From NCBI RefSeq assembly GCF_008641065.1, contig NZ_VTRS01000005.1:173493-237492 (forward strand): a stretch of DNA of 64,000 nt. The letters are read 5' to 3'. Shown here one piece after another: positions 39,092 through 49,784 of this stretch. A model generated the notes under the pieces. That model saw only the letters and a list, made by a program, of their open reading frames with translations. It searched no databases and had not been told where the DNA came from. This stretch comes from Rhabdaerophilum calidifontis. GTDB taxonomy: Bacteria; Pseudomonadota; Alphaproteobacteria; Rhizobiales; Beijerinckiaceae. Position numbers and translations under genes: made by a program. Numbering within the stretch: position 1 is the first letter of the stretch; each line of letters starts with the position of its first letter.

Positions 39092-40351
39092 TCAGACCGG
39101 GCGGATCAGCACATGCTTCTTCTTGCCGAAGGAGAGCTTGATCGCGCCGGCCTCCGTCGCGTCCGCCGCCGTGAGCACCCGGGCGGGATCGGTGACGACC
39201 CTGTCGTTGACGCGCAGCCCGCCGGCCTGCACCTGCCGGCGCGCCTCGCCGTTCGAGGCGACGAGCCCGGCCCGCACGAAGGCCGCGAGCACGCCAAGCC
39301 CGGTGGCAAGCTCCGCCGCCGGGACGTCGATCCCCGGCAGGTCGGATGCCGCGCGGCCCTCCTCGAAGGTCCGGCGCGCGGTCTCGGCGGCGGCTTCCGC
39401 GGCTTCGCGGCCATGCATCAGCGCCGTCGCCTCGGTCGCGAGCACCTTCTTCGCCTCGTTGATCTCGGCGCCGCCCAGCGCGGCGAGCCGCGCGATCTCG
39501 TCGAGCGGCAGGAAGGTGAAGAGCCGGAGGAAGCGGCCGACATCCGCATCCTCGGTGTTGCGCCAGAACTGCCAGTATTCGTAAGGGGAAAGCATGTCGG
39601 CATTGAGCCAGACCGCGCCTTGCGCCGTCTTGCCCATCTTGGCGCCGGAGGCGGTGGTGATGAGCGGGCAGGTGAGCGCGTAGAGCTGATGCGTGCCCAT
39701 CCGCCGGCCGAGATCGATGCCGGTGACGATGTTGCCCCATTGATCGGAGCCGCCCATCTGCAGGTTGCAGCCGTGGCGGCGCGCCAGTTCGACGAAATCG
39801 TAGGATTGCAGCAGCATGTAGTTGAATTCGAGGAACGAGAATTCCTGCTCGCGCTCGAAGCGCTGGCGCACGGATTCCATCGTCATCATGCGATTGACCG
39901 AGAAATGCCGGCCGACATCGCGCAGGAAGGGCAGGTAAAGCAGCCTGGTCAGCCATTCCGCGTTGTCGATCATCCGCGCCTCGCCCGGCGCCTCGCCGAA
40001 GCGCAGGACCTTGGCGAACACCTCCCTGATGCCGGCCTTGTTGATCTCGATCTCGTCGAGCGAGAGCAGCTTGCGCGCCTCGTCCTTGAACGAGGGATCG
40101 CCGATCTGGGTCGTGCCGCCGCCCATCAGCGTGATCGGGGTGTTTCCGGTCCGCTGGAGCCAGGCCAGCATCATGATCGAGACCAGGCTGCCGATATGCA
40201 GCGAGCGCGCGGTGCAATCATAGCCGACATAGGCGACAATCTCGCGCTTGGCCGCCAGCGCATCGAGGCCGGCGAAATCCGAGCATTGATGCACGTAGCC
40301 GCGCTCGAACATGACGCGCAGGAACTCGGATTTCGGCGAAAAATCGGTCAT
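39092..40351 (-). CDS. tyrS: Tyrosyl-tRNA synthetase
   Basis: A 419-residue class I synthetase. The HIGH motif appears as SLHIGSL, the KMSKS loop as AKMGKTAQ, and the tyrosine pocket as [15 protein letters not shown]-terminal S4 domain ends [15 protein letters not shown]. The start at 40351 ([14 protein letters not shown]) matches family length. A 7-base perfect inverted repeat (GCCCGGT-CAG-ACCGGGC, 39086-39102) overlaps its stop codon, where it converges with the DUF3971 gene. It follows the alpha/beta hydrolase gene, with a terminator between them. Confidence 0.97.
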   Translation of the reverse strand: MTDFSPKSEFLRVMFERGYVHQCSDFAGLDALAAKREIVAYVGYDCTARSLHIGSLVSIMMLAWLQRTGNTPITLMGGGTTQIGDPSFKDEARKLLSLDEIEINKAGIREVFAKVLRFGEAPGEARMIDNAEWLTRLLYLPFLRDVGRHFSVNRMMTMESVRQRFEREQEFSFLEFNYMLLQSYDFVELARRHGCNLQMGGSDQWGNIVTGIDLGRRMGTHQLYALTCPLITTASGAKMGKTAQGAVWLNADMLSPYEYWQFWRNTEDADVGRFLRLFTFLPLDEIARLAALGGAEINEAKKVLATEATALMHGREAAEAAAETARRTFEEGRAASDLPGIDVPAAELATGLGVLAAFVRAGLVASNGEARRQVQAGGLRVNDRVVTDPARVLTAADATEAGAIKLSFGKKKHVLIRPV

Positions 40352-40415
40352 GGTGGCACCGTTCAGGATCGTTTGGGGCTCGCTAAAGCAAGGCGGCGGA
40401 AATGGAAAGGGCGGC

Positions 40416-40443
40416 AAAAGAAAAGGGCGGCTCCTGGCCGCCC
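40416..40443 (-). terminator. Rho-independent terminator of the alpha/beta hydrolase gene
   Basis: On the minus strand GGGCGGC-CAGGA-GCCGCCC is followed by TTTTCTTTT. It lies 26 bases beyond the hydrolase stop codon and upstream of tyrS, so the two genes are separate transcripts. Confidence 0.85.
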
Positions 40444-40469
40444 TGTTCCGTCCCGGAAGCGCGCGGGGC

Positions 40470-41120
40470 CTATTCCGCGACGATCCCGAGACGCCTGTCC
40501 AGATAGCTGCCGACCGTGCCCACGAGCTGATCGACCCTGTTCTCGAAGAAATGGTTCGCGCCCTCGATCACGGCATGGTCGAGCTTCACGCCCTTCTGCA
40601 CCTTCACCTTGTCGATGACGGAAATCACCTCGTTCACCGGTGCGACGCGGTCCTTGTCGCCATGGACGAACAGCCCCGAGGAGGGGCAGGGCGCGAGGAA
40701 GGAGAAATCGTAGCGGTTCGCCATCGCCGCGATCGAGATGAAGCCCTCGATCTCCGGCCGGCGCATCAGGAGCTGCATGCCGATCCAGGCGCCGAAGGAG
40801 ACGCCGGCGATCCAGCAGGAGCGTGCATCCGGGTTCACGGCCTGCATCCAGTCGAGCGCGGCGGCGGCATCGGAGAGTTCGCCCGAGCCATGGTCGAATG
40901 CGCCTTCCGAGCGGCCGACGCCGCGGAAATTGAACCGCAGGACCGAGAAGCCGCGCTCGTGAAAGGTGTAGAAAAGCTGGTAGACGATCTGGTTGTTCAT
41001 CGTCCCGCCGAATTGCGGGTGCGGGTGCAGCACGATGGCGATCGGCGCGCCCTTCTTCTTGGCCGGCTGGTAGCGGCCTTCGAGACGGCCTTCGGGGCCG
41101 TTGAAAATGACCTCAGGCAT
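40470..41120 (-). CDS. Alpha/beta hydrolase (COG2945-like)
   Basis: A 216-residue soluble hydrolase. The oxyanion-region sequence [13 protein letters not shown], the nucleophile elbow GVSFGA (S108), the acid in [11 protein letters not shown] and the His in EGANHFF make a complete catalytic triad. The group is often annotated as dienelactone-hydrolase-like or 'alpha/beta superfamily hydrolase', with unknown substrate. It is divergent from the suf operon; the 226 bases between them hold the Irr-like operator. Confidence 0.88.
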   Translation of the reverse strand: MPEVIFNGPEGRLEGRYQPAKKKGAPIAIVLHPHPQFGGTMNNQIVYQLFYTFHERGFSVLRFNFRGVGRSEGAFDHGSGELSDAAAALDWMQAVNPDARSCWIAGVSFGAWIGMQLLMRRPEIEGFISIAAMANRYDFSFLAPCPSSGLFVHGDKDRVAPVNEVISVIDKVKVQKGVKLDHAVIEGANHFFENRVDQLVGTVGSYLDRRLGIVAE

Positions 41121-41182
41121 GTATTCTTCCGTCTTCAGGCGCCCCGCCGCGCGAAGTTGACGGAAGATATCCGTCGGGCGGC

Positions 41183-41210
41183 TTGACGGGGCGCATGTGC
41201 CCGCTAAGTA
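41183..41210 (+). promoter_or_regulatory. Probable suf operon promoter
   Basis: TTGACG (41183-41188) and TAAGTA (41205-41210) with a 16-base spacer. The -35 is five of six to consensus; the -10 is weaker. Transcription would begin around 41217-41220, so the palindrome starting at 41222 would lie across the initially transcribed bases, a repressor position. Confidence 0.45.
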
Positions 41211-41221
41211 ATGTAGGTGGA

Positions 41222-41250
41222 ACCGTTCTTAGAACAATTCTAAGAACGGT
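41222..41250. promoter_or_regulatory. Irr-box-like operator upstream of the suf operon
   Basis: A perfect inverted repeat with 13-base arms, ACCGTTCTTAGAA (41222-41234) and TTCTAAGAACGGT (41238-41250), around the spacer CAA. The core TTAGAA-N3-TTCTAA is the form of the Irr iron-control element of Rhizobiales; Irr is a Fur-family repressor active at low iron/haem status and is known to act on suf genes in this group. The symmetry extends four to seven bases further than the core needs. It sits 96 bases before the first suf gene. Confidence 0.7.
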
Positions 41251-41346
41251 CTGCCTTCGGCGTCTCGCGGCGCCGATGGAGCAGGCGCGTTAGCATAGCG
41301 CCACGCGAATTGCGACGGTTTTCGTGGCCTCGGCCACAGCAACGGG

Positions 41347-42516
41347 ATGACCATGCCAGGCGCGCGCGCCTATCTCGACTGGAACGCCTCGGCGCCGCTT
41401 CTTCCCGAAGCGCGGGCGGCGATGCTGGCCGCGCTGGACGAGGCCGGCAACCCGTCCTCGATCCATGCGGAAGGGCGGGCGGCGCGGGCGATCGTCGAGG
41501 CGGCGCGGGCCGAGGTCGCAGCTCTGGCTGGCGGGGAAGCGGAGAACGTGGTCTTCACCTCCGGCGCCACCGAGGCGATCAACGCCGTGCTGCGGCGGGG
41601 GCTCGGCGGCTGCTGCGGCCGCGACCTCGCCGTCGGCGAACGGGTGATCGTCGGCGCAACGGAGCATGCGGCGGTCTTCGCCGCCGCGGCGGCGGCGGAG
41701 ATCGCACCGGTCGGGCCGGACGGGCTGATCGACCGCGCTGCTCTGGCGGCGCGGCTTGTCGAGGGGCCGCCGGCGCTCGTCATGATCCAGCTTGCGAACA
41801 ACGAGACCGGCATCCGCCAGGATATCCCCGCGCTGGCGGGGATCGTCCACGCGGCCGGCGGTGCGCTGGTCGTCGATGCGGTGCAGGGGCCGGGGCGCAT
41901 CGCGGGCCCGCTCGCCGCGGCGCTCGACGGCGCGGATGCCGTCATCCTTTCCGCGCATAAGTTTGGCGGGCCAAAGGGCGTCGGCGCCCTCATCTTCGCC
42001 GATCGCCGCACGCGGCTCGCCTCGGCGCTGATCGCCGGCGGCGGGCAGGAGCGGGGGCAGCGCGGCGGAACCGAGAATATTCCCGGCATCGCCGGCATGG
42101 GCGCGGCGGCCCGGGCGGTTCACGCGGCAGGTAAAGTGCCTGAGAGATTGATTCATCTCCGCGACACATTCGAGAATCATCTGAATCACATCGCGGCGGA
42201 TGCTCTCATCGCGGGGCAAGGCGGGCCGCGCCTCGCCAATACGAGCCTGTTCGCGATTCCCGGCCTTTCCGCCGAGAAGGCGCTCATCGCCTTCGACCTG
42301 GCGGGCGTGGCGCTGTCTTCCGGCTCGGCCTGCTCGTCGGGCAAGGTGCGGGCGAGCCATGTGCTCCGCGCGATGGGTGCGGCGGAATGGGTGATCGAGG
42401 GCGCGCTGCGCGTCTCGATCGGCCCGGCGACGCGGGAAGAGGACCTCGAACGCTGCCTTGCCGTTTTGGCGCGGCAGCTTCGCGGACGCGGCAACCGGCC
42501 CCGGAGCGCGGCATGA
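41347..42516 (+). CDS. Cysteine desulfurase, NifS/IscS type (group I)
   Basis: A 389-residue PLP enzyme that takes sulfur from cysteine for Fe-S clusters. The Schiff-base Lys is K205 (SAHKFGGPKG) and the persulfide Cys is C329 in SSGSACSSGKVRASHVL, a loop of the NifS/IscS class, unlike SufS. It heads the suf operon, so the operon encodes two desulfurases of different classes. The ATG is at 41347; a second ATG at 41353 has GGGATGA upstream and may be the true start. sufB follows after 68 bases. Confidence 0.93.
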   Translation: MTMPGARAYLDWNASAPLLPEARAAMLAALDEAGNPSSIHAEGRAARAIVEAARAEVAALAGGEAENVVFTSGATEAINAVLRRGLGGCCGRDLAVGERVIVGATEHAAVFAAAAAAEIAPVGPDGLIDRAALAARLVEGPPALVMIQLANNETGIRQDIPALAGIVHAAGGALVVDAVQGPGRIAGPLAAALDGADAVILSAHKFGGPKGVGALIFADRRTRLASALIAGGGQERGQRGGTENIPGIAGMGAAARAVHAAGKVPERLIHLRDTFENHLNHIAADALIAGQGGPRLANTSLFAIPGLSAEKALIAFDLAGVALSSGSACSSGKVRASHVLRAMGAAEWVIEGALRVSIGPATREEDLERCLAVLARQLRGRGNRPRSAA

Positions 42517-42584
42517 CCGCGCCTGGCCCGGACCTTCGAACGTGCATGCAGATCCCCGGCCCTTGAAACCGGAGAGGAGAGACG

Positions 42585-44054
<1,470 letters not shown>

Positions 44055-44173
44055 CGCTTCCCGATGCCCGGGCGCGGCCCGCGCTCCAGCTCTCGATTTG
44101 ACCTTCTCCCGAAGACGTCGGCGCCCGGCACGGCCGGGCATGGCGGCGGAGGGACCGAAACCGGAAACACACC

Positions 44174-44923
44174 ATGCTTAAAATCAACAATCTCCATGTC
44201 GAGATCGACGGCAAGAAGATCCTCAACGGCCTTACGCTTCATGTGAAGCCGGGCGAGGTCGCGGCGATCATGGGCCCGAACGGCTCGGGCAAGTCGACCC
44301 TCTCCTATGTCGTCGCCGGCAAGGAGGATTACACCGTCACCGACGGCGAGATCCTGCTCGACGGCGTGAACATCCTCGAGATGGAACCGAACGAGCGGGC
44401 GGCGGCGGGGCTGTTCCTCGCCTTCCAGTATCCGCTCGAAATTCCCGGCGTCGCCACCATGACCTTCCTCAAGGCGGCGATGAACGCCCAGCGTAAAAGC
44501 CGGGGCGAGGGCGAACTTTCTCCCGGCGATTTCATGAAGGCGGTGCGCGAGGCGGCGAAGGCGCTCGGCATCGACCCGGACATGTTGAAGCGCCCGCTCA
44601 ATGTCGGCTTCTCGGGCGGCGAGAAGAAGCGCATGGAAATCCTCCAGATGGCGCTGCTCAGGCCGAAAATGGCGATCCTCGACGAGACCGATTCCGGCCT
44701 CGACATCGACGCGCTCCGAATCGTCGCCGAGGGCGTGAATGCCCAGCGCGATCCTCGCCACGGTTTCCTCGTCATCACCCATTACCAGCGCCTGCTCGAT
44801 CATATCGTGCCGGATACGGTGCATGTGATGGCGAAGGGCCGGATCGTGAAATCCGGCGGGCCGGAGATCGCGCTCGAACTCGAGAAGCATGGCTATGCCG
44901 AATATGTCGGCGAGGCCGCGTGA
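44174..44923 (+). CDS. sufC: SufC ATPase of the SufBCD complex
   Basis: A 249-residue ABC-type ATPase that drives conformational change in SufB-SufD. It has Walker [10 protein letters not shown], the signature [11 protein letters not shown], Walker [13 protein letters not shown] and the switch His in VITHYQR. Normal length. A 119-base gap separates it from sufB; sufD starts ten bases after its stop codon. Confidence 0.97.
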   Translation: MLKINNLHVEIDGKKILNGLTLHVKPGEVAAIMGPNGSGKSTLSYVVAGKEDYTVTDGEILLDGVNILEMEPNERAAAGLFLAFQYPLEIPGVATMTFLKAAMNAQRKSRGEGELSPGDFMKAVREAAKALGIDPDMLKRPLNVGFSGGEKKRMEILQMALLRPKMAILDETDSGLDIDALRIVAEGVNAQRDPRHGFLVITHYQRLLDHIVPDTVHVMAKGRIVKSGGPEIALELEKHGYAEYVGEAA

Positions 44924-44933
44924 GGGCATGGCC

Positions 44934-46208
44934 ATGAACGCGACCATCCTTCCCATCCGGACGCCTGCGGAAACGGCGCTCGCGGAGCGCTTCGCCACCG
45001 AGCGCGCGCGCCTTCCCGGCGCCGCGGCGGTGCGCGCCGCCGCCTTCGCGCGGTTCGAGAAGACGGGCCTGCCAAGCCGGCGGGTCGAGAGCTGGCATTA
45101 CACCGATCTGCGGAGCCTGATGCGCGAACTCGCCCCTGCGGCGGGGGAGGCGGCGGTTCCGGCGGCGCTGCCGGAATTCGAGGGGCTCGGGCATCGGCTG
45201 GTGCTGGTCAACGGCCGGGCCGGAGCCGGGCCACTTCCGGCGGGGGTGACGGTCGAGCCGCTGGCGACGGCGCTCGCCGCCGGCCGGGTCGCGCTCGGCG
45301 CGGCGATGGGCGCGGCCGAGGATACGATCGTCGATCTCAACACCGCCCTGGCGCGGGAGGGGCTCGCGATCCGCATCGCCAGGGGGGCGGAGGCGGCGCT
45401 GCATCTCGCCTTCGTGACGGTTGCCGAGACCGCGGTGTCGGTGGCGTCGCGGATCGTCGTGGAGGTCGAGCCGGGCGCCGCGCTCACGCTGGTCGAAACG
45501 CATACCGGCCCGGATGGCCTCGCCTGCCAGCAGAATATCGTGGTGGAACTCGCGCTCGGCGCGGGTGCGCGGGTCGAGCATGTCCGCGTCAACGAATCGG
45601 GCGATGCGGCGCTGGCGCTGTCGACCCTCGCGGCCACGCTCGCGGCCGGCTCAGCACTCGCCTCGCTCAATGTCTCGACCGGCGGCGCCGTCAGCCGGCA
45701 TCAGGTCTTCGTTACCTATGCCGGGGAGGGCGCGACGCTCTCCCTGCGCGGCGCGACGATGATCAAGGGCCGTCAGCATTGCGACAACACGCTGGTCGTC
45801 GATCACGCGGTGCCGCACGGGGAGAGCCGGGAATTGTTCCGCACCGTCATCGACGACGAGGCACAGGGGGTGTTCCAGGGCAAGATCATCGTCCGGCCCG
45901 ACGCGCAGAAGACCGACGGGCAGATGGCCTCGAACGCGCTGCTGCTCGGCGACGAGGCCGGCATGGCCAACAAGCCGGAACTGGAGATCTTCGCCGACGA
46001 TGTCGTCTGCGCCCATGGCGCGACCTGCGGCGCGCTCGACGAGAACCAGCTCTTCTACCTGATGGCGCGCGGCCTGCCGAAGCCGGAAGCCGAGGCGCTG
46101 CTCGTCGAGGCCTTCGTCGCGGAGGCGCTCGATCAGGTGCGCCACGAGGGCATCCGCGCCGCGCTGACGGCGAAGATCGGCGCCTTCATGCGGGGGCGGG
46201 CGCGATGA
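44934..46208 (+). CDS. sufD: Fe-S cluster assembly protein SufD
   Basis: A 424-residue paralogue of SufB that completes the SufBC2D scaffold and is linked to iron entry. Motifs include RRVESWHYTDLRSL at the N-terminus, the repeated beta-helix middle, and the C-terminal HGATCGALDENQLFYLMARG, which holds the conserved Cys and His. The ATG at 44934 has GAGG eight bases upstream; another ATG two codons earlier is too close to that site. Its stop overlaps the sufS start (ATGA). Confidence 0.95.
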   Translation: MNATILPIRTPAETALAERFATERARLPGAAAVRAAAFARFEKTGLPSRRVESWHYTDLRSLMRELAPAAGEAAVPAALPEFEGLGHRLVLVNGRAGAGPLPAGVTVEPLATALAAGRVALGAAMGAAEDTIVDLNTALAREGLAIRIARGAEAALHLAFVTVAETAVSVASRIVVEVEPGAALTLVETHTGPDGLACQQNIVVELALGAGARVEHVRVNESGDAALALSTLAATLAAGSALASLNVSTGGAVSRHQVFVTYAGEGATLSLRGATMIKGRQHCDNTLVVDHAVPHGESRELFRTVIDDEAQGVFQGKIIVRPDAQKTDGQMASNALLLGDEAGMANKPELEIFADDVVCAHGATCGALDENQLFYLMARGLPKPEAEALLVEAFVAEALDQVRHEGIRAALTAKIGAFMRGRAR

Positions 46209-47428
46209 CGCTCGACCTTGCCCGCATCCGCGCCGATTTTCCGGCATTGTCGCTCGAGCCTTACGGCAAGCCGCTCGTCTATCTCGACAATGCGGCCTCG
46301 GCGCAGAAGCCGACGGCCGTTCTCGACCGCATGCGCGCGGCCTACGAGAGCGAATACGCCAATGTCCATCGCGGGCTGCATTACCTCGCCAATGCCGCCA
46401 CCGAAGCCTACGAGGCCGCCCGCGAGCGCGTGCGCGCCTTCCTCAATGCCGCCTCGACCGACGAGATCCTCTTCACCAAGAACGCGACCGAGGGGCTGAA
46501 CCTCGTGGCCGCCTCGCTGGGGCGGCATCTCGCGATCGGGGAGGGCGACGAGATCGTGCTCTCGATCCTGGAGCATCATTCCAACATCGTGCCCTGGCAT
46601 TACTGGCGCGAGCGGCACGGCGCGGTGATCAAGTGGGCGCCGGTCGACGAGGACGGCAATTTCCTGCTCGACGCCTTCGAGCGGCTGCTCACGCCGCGCA
46701 CGAAGGTCGTCGCGATCACCCAGATGTCGAATGCGCTCGGCACCATCGTTCCCGTCCACGAGGTGATCCGCCTCGCGCATGCGCGCGGTATCCCCGTCGT
46801 GGTCGATGGCAGCCAGGGGGCGGTGCATCTCGATGTCGATGTGCGCGCGATGGCGGCGGATTTCTACATCTTCACCGGCCACAAGCTCTACGGCCCCTCC
46901 GGAATCGGCGCGGTCTATGGCCGGCGGGACTGGCTCGAACGCCTGCCCCCCTTCCTCGGCGGTGGCGAGATGATCCGCGAGGTCACCGAGGAGGGCGTCA
47001 CCTATGGCGATCCGCCGCATCGTTTCGAGGCGGGAACGCCGCCAATCGTTCCGGCCATCGGGCTCGGTGCGGCGATCGATTACGTCAACGCCATCGGCAA
47101 GGCGGCGATCCGCGCTCATGAGGATCAGCTCGTGGCCTATGCCCATGAGCGGCTCGCGGCGATCAATTCGATCTCGATCCTCGGCCGCGCGCGGGAAAAG
47201 GGAGCGATCATCTCGTTCAGCCATCGCAACGCCCATGCCCATGACATCGCGACCGTGATCGACCGGCAGGGGATCGCCGTCCGCGCCGGCACGCATTGCA
47301 CGATGCCGCTTCTGAAGCGGTTCGGCGTCAATGCTACCTGCCGTGCCAGTTTTGCCCTATATAACACCCGTGACGAGGTGGACCGGCTCGCCGAGGCGCT
47401 GATCCGGGCCGATCGTCTCTTCAGTTGA
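46205..47428 (+). CDS. sufS: Cysteine desulfurase SufS (group II)
   Basis: A 407-residue PLP enzyme supplying persulfide to the SufBCD scaffold. The Schiff-base Lys is K227 (FTGHKLYGPSG) and the active Cys is C365 in VRAGTHCTMPLLKRFG, the group II context. It overlaps sufD by four bases and is followed by sufT. No sufE is found in the window, so a sulfur-transfer partner may lie elsewhere. Confidence 0.96.
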   Translation: MTLDLARIRADFPALSLEPYGKPLVYLDNAASAQKPTAVLDRMRAAYESEYANVHRGLHYLANAATEAYEAARERVRAFLNAASTDEILFTKNATEGLNLVAASLGRHLAIGEGDEIVLSILEHHSNIVPWHYWRERHGAVIKWAPVDEDGNFLLDAFERLLTPRTKVVAITQMSNALGTIVPVHEVIRLAHARGIPVVVDGSQGAVHLDVDVRAMAADFYIFTGHKLYGPSGIGAVYGRRDWLERLPPFLGGGEMIREVTEEGVTYGDPPHRFEAGTPPIVPAIGLGAAIDYVNAIGKAAIRAHEDQLVAYAHERLAAINSISILGRAREKGAIISFSHRNAHAHDIATVIDRQGIAVRAGTHCTMPLLKRFGVNATCRASFALYNTRDEVDRLAEALIRADRLFS

Positions 47429-47440
47429 GGATGGAACGTG

Positions 47441-47848
47441 ATGATCGAGGATGCCGGCCGCATCGAAGGCGAAGCGGGAAGCCCGGAGGCACCGCCATCC
47501 GCGGTGTCCGGCGCGACGGCGGCGACGCTCTCGCCCGAGGAACTCGACCGCCTGACCGATGACATCATCGCCGCGCTCAAGACCGTCTACGATCCCGAGA
47601 TCCCGGCCGATATCTACGAACTCGGTCTCATCTACCGGATCGATATCTCCGACGAGCGTTTCATAACCATCGACATGACGCTGACCGCGCCGGGCTGTCC
47701 GGTGGCGGGGGAGATGCCGGGCTGGGTCGAGACCGCGGTGCTCGCGGTGCCGGGGGTTTCGGGCTGCCGGGTCAACATGACCTTCGACCCGCCCTGGGAC
47801 CAGTCGCGCATGTCCGACGAGGCGCGCGTCGCGCTCGACATGTGGTGA
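47441..47848 (+). CDS. sufT: SufT (DUF59/MIP18 family) Fe-S maturation protein
   Basis: A 135-residue DUF59 protein. The motif YDPEIPADIYELGLIY and the conserved TLTAPGCPVAGEMP with its single Cys identify it. SufT-type proteins help in maturation or transfer of Fe-S clusters. About 35 N-terminal residues are an Ala/Pro/Glu-rich extension. The ATG at 47441 has GAGGATGGA upstream; a GTG one codon earlier is an alternative. It is the last recognisable gene of the suf operon. Confidence 0.93.
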   Translation: MIEDAGRIEGEAGSPEAPPSAVSGATAATLSPEELDRLTDDIIAALKTVYDPEIPADIYELGLIYRIDISDERFITIDMTLTAPGCPVAGEMPGWVETAVLAVPGVSGCRVNMTFDPPWDQSRMSDEARVALDMW

Positions 47849-47853
47849 GCGCG

Positions 47854-48597
47854 ATGCGCGACCCGTTTGTGATCGTCGCCGTGGTTGCCTTCCTGATCTC
47901 CGGACAGGCATCGCTTGCGCAGTCTTCCGGTTGCAGCGGCATTGTCGTTCCGGGTGAGCGATCTATGGCGCCGGTCCGGCTGATGGCTGTCGGGGCGAGC
48001 GGCGGACGTGTCCATTTCGTGGAAGAGGCGGGAGCCGGCCGGCAGGGTTGCCCGTCGCCTTCGCCGCAATGCCAGCGGAAGGCCTTCGTGGTGCCCGGAG
48101 ACCGTGTGCTCGTCGGGGTTCCGGCTGGCGATTACGTCTGCGCAAGCTATATCTCGCCCGATGCACGCCGCTTGAAGGGCCAGTTCGCCGAAACGCACGG
48201 CCTGTTGCCGCTCAAGGCGCTCCTTCCGGTCCGGCCAACGGAAGACGATGCGTGGATCGGGATCTGGCAGCGGAGTTCGGAAGCGGAAATCAAGATCAGC
48301 CGGGCTGCCTTGGGGCGACTCGCGGTCAAAGGCGAAGCGACGTTCGGCGCGCTGGATGCCGGCCGACGGGCGCGCGGCGCGGTCAATTCCGGCGAACTGG
48401 AAGGCGAGGCGCTGCCGGTGGGCGGAGGACTCGCGATCGGCTGGCAATATGTTGATCCGATCGCGCCATTCCCGGAGGGTGCACCAGATTGCCGCGCGCG
48501 TCTTCGCCTGTTCGGGCATTATCTTGTTGTCGAAGACAACATGCAATGCGGTGGCGCGAACGTCACCTTCACCGGGATCTATGTCCGTCGGAAATGA
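47854..48597 (+). CDS. Secreted cysteine-rich hypothetical protein
   Basis: A 247-residue exported protein (signal peptide MRDPFVIVAVVAFLISGQAS, cleavage after LAQ). The mature part has seven Cys. The C-terminal third, CRARLRLFGHYLVVEDNMQC and GGANVTFTGIYVRRK, looks like a small beta-barrel seen in unnamed rhizobial secreted proteins; I do not know its function. The base composition is noticeably less GC-rich and codon use less biased than in the suf genes, suggesting later arrival. GTG codons at 47842 and 47845 are alternative starts. It starts directly after sufT and its stop abuts the convergent GNAT stop (TGA-TCA). Confidence 0.6.
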   Translation: MRDPFVIVAVVAFLISGQASLAQSSGCSGIVVPGERSMAPVRLMAVGASGGRVHFVEEAGAGRQGCPSPSPQCQRKAFVVPGDRVLVGVPAGDYVCASYISPDARRLKGQFAETHGLLPLKALLPVRPTEDDAWIGIWQRSSEAEIKISRAALGRLAVKGEATFGALDAGRRARGAVNSGELEGEALPVGGGLAIGWQYVDPIAPFPEGAPDCRARLRLFGHYLVVEDNMQCGGANVTFTGIYVRRK

Positions 48598-49197
48598 TCA
48601 GCTCCGGTAATGCGCGCCAGCGGCCTGTTTCTCGCCCGTCCGGCCGCGCAGCGCGTCGAAATCGCGCTTGAGGAGCCCGACGATCACGTCGTCGTGCCAT
48701 TGATCGCCGATCAGCGCCGATTCGCGCTCCAGCCCCTCGCGCACGAAGCCGACGCGCTCATAGGCCCGGATCGCCCGGGTGTTGAAGGCGAGGACCCGGG
48801 TCGAGAGCTTGTGCAGGCCGAGCGTGTCGAAGGCGAATTCGGCGATGGCGCGGATCGCCTCGGTGCCAAGCCCCCGGCCGAGCGCGCCGGGATCGAGGAT
48901 GCCGACGATCAGCCCGGCGCGCTGATCGGCCTCGACGAAATTGTCGAGCAGGATCTCGCCGATGGCACGACCCTGGTGTTCGATCACCCAGGCCGCCGGA
49001 TGGCTGGCGATGTTCTCGACCCAGGCCTTGGCCTGTTCCTCCGTCAGCGGCTGGAGCGCGCGGATATCGGCGCCGAGCAGCCGGTAGATCTCGGGATCGC
49101 GCCCTAGGGCATAGCGATCCGCGATATCGGTGGCGATGGGCTGGCGCAGGGTGAGGTGCTGCGTGCGGAGAACGGGGAGCGGCGAGGGGAGAATCAT
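48598..49197 (-). CDS. GNAT family N-acetyltransferase (RimJ/RimL-like)
   Basis: A 199-residue acetyltransferase. It starts with LRTQHLTLRQP, has the acetyl-CoA loop (DPGALGRGLGTEAIRAIAEF), and the C-terminal TRVLAFNTRAIRAYERVGF seen in RimJ/RimL and spermidine-acetyltransferase-like enzymes. The acceptor is unknown. It is the only minus-strand gene inside the suf neighbourhood and, together with the secreted hypothetical gene, separates sufT from sufA. Confidence 0.88.
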   Translation of the reverse strand: MILPSPLPVLRTQHLTLRQPIATDIADRYALGRDPEIYRLLGADIRALQPLTEEQAKAWVENIASHPAAWVIEHQGRAIGEILLDNFVEADQRAGLIVGILDPGALGRGLGTEAIRAIAEFAFDTLGLHKLSTRVLAFNTRAIRAYERVGFVREGLERESALIGDQWHDDVIVGLLKRDFDALRGRTGEKQAAGAHYRS

Positions 49198-49241
49198 CTT
49201 TTCTGTGCCGGGAGAGCCGGTGCATCTGACGCCGCTCTCGA

Positions 49242-49270
49242 TTTTTTCGCAAGGATCGTTAGGTTATACT
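49242..49270 (+). promoter_or_regulatory. Possible promoter of sufA
   Basis: A good -10 box TATACT (49265-49270) stands 55 bases before the sufA start; 17 bases upstream is only a T-run (TTTTTT, 49242-49247). It supports a separate transcript for sufA. No Irr-like palindrome is seen here. Confidence 0.3.
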
Positions 49271-49324
49271 CACAGTTCTTGACGAACCCTCGCCGGGCCT
49301 TGACCCCGGCGCCAGGAGAACGGA

Positions 49325-49771
49325 ATGACGAGCCTCACCCCCCCGGACAAGCCCGCGGCCCCGGACAACCGCGCGGCCACTGATATGCGCGCGACATCGC
49401 CGCGACCGCGCCCCAAGGCCATGACTCTCACCGAAGCCGCCGCCGCGCGCATCCAGGCCGCGATCGTCGCCGCGGACAGGCCCATCGTCGGCATCCGCGT
49501 CGGCGTGCGCAATGGCGGCTGCGCCGGCATGTCCTACACGATGGAATATGCCGAGACGCGCAATCCGTTCGACGAGGTGATCGAGGACAAGGGCGTCACG
49601 GTGCTGATCGACCCCAAGGCGGTGCTGTTCCTGCTCGGCACCGAGATGGACGTGCGGACCGACAAGTTCGCCTCGACCTTCGTGTTCAACAACCCGAACC
49701 AGACCTCTGCCTGCGGCTGCGGCGAGAGCGTCGCCATCACGCCCGTGCCGGTCGAGCAGCTCGACGGTTGA
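49325..49771 (+). CDS. sufA: A-type Fe-S carrier SufA/IscA family
   Basis: A 148-residue carrier that passes clusters to target proteins. The three cluster Cys are in NGGCAGMSY and SACGCGES, the typical CX(n)CGC arrangement. The A-type domain starts at about residue 33 (MTLTEAAAARIQ); the first 32 residues are a Pro/Ala-rich extension, supported by AGGAGA just before the ATG at 49325. It is detached from the suf operon by the two genes at 47854-49197 and probably has its own promoter. Confidence 0.94.
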   Translation: MTSLTPPDKPAAPDNRAATDMRATSPRPRPKAMTLTEAAAARIQAAIVAADRPIVGIRVGVRNGGCAGMSYTMEYAETRNPFDEVIEDKGVTVLIDPKAVLFLLGTEMDVRTDKFASTFVFNNPNQTSACGCGESVAITPVPVEQLDG

Positions 49772-49784
49772 GGGGGAGGGGGCC

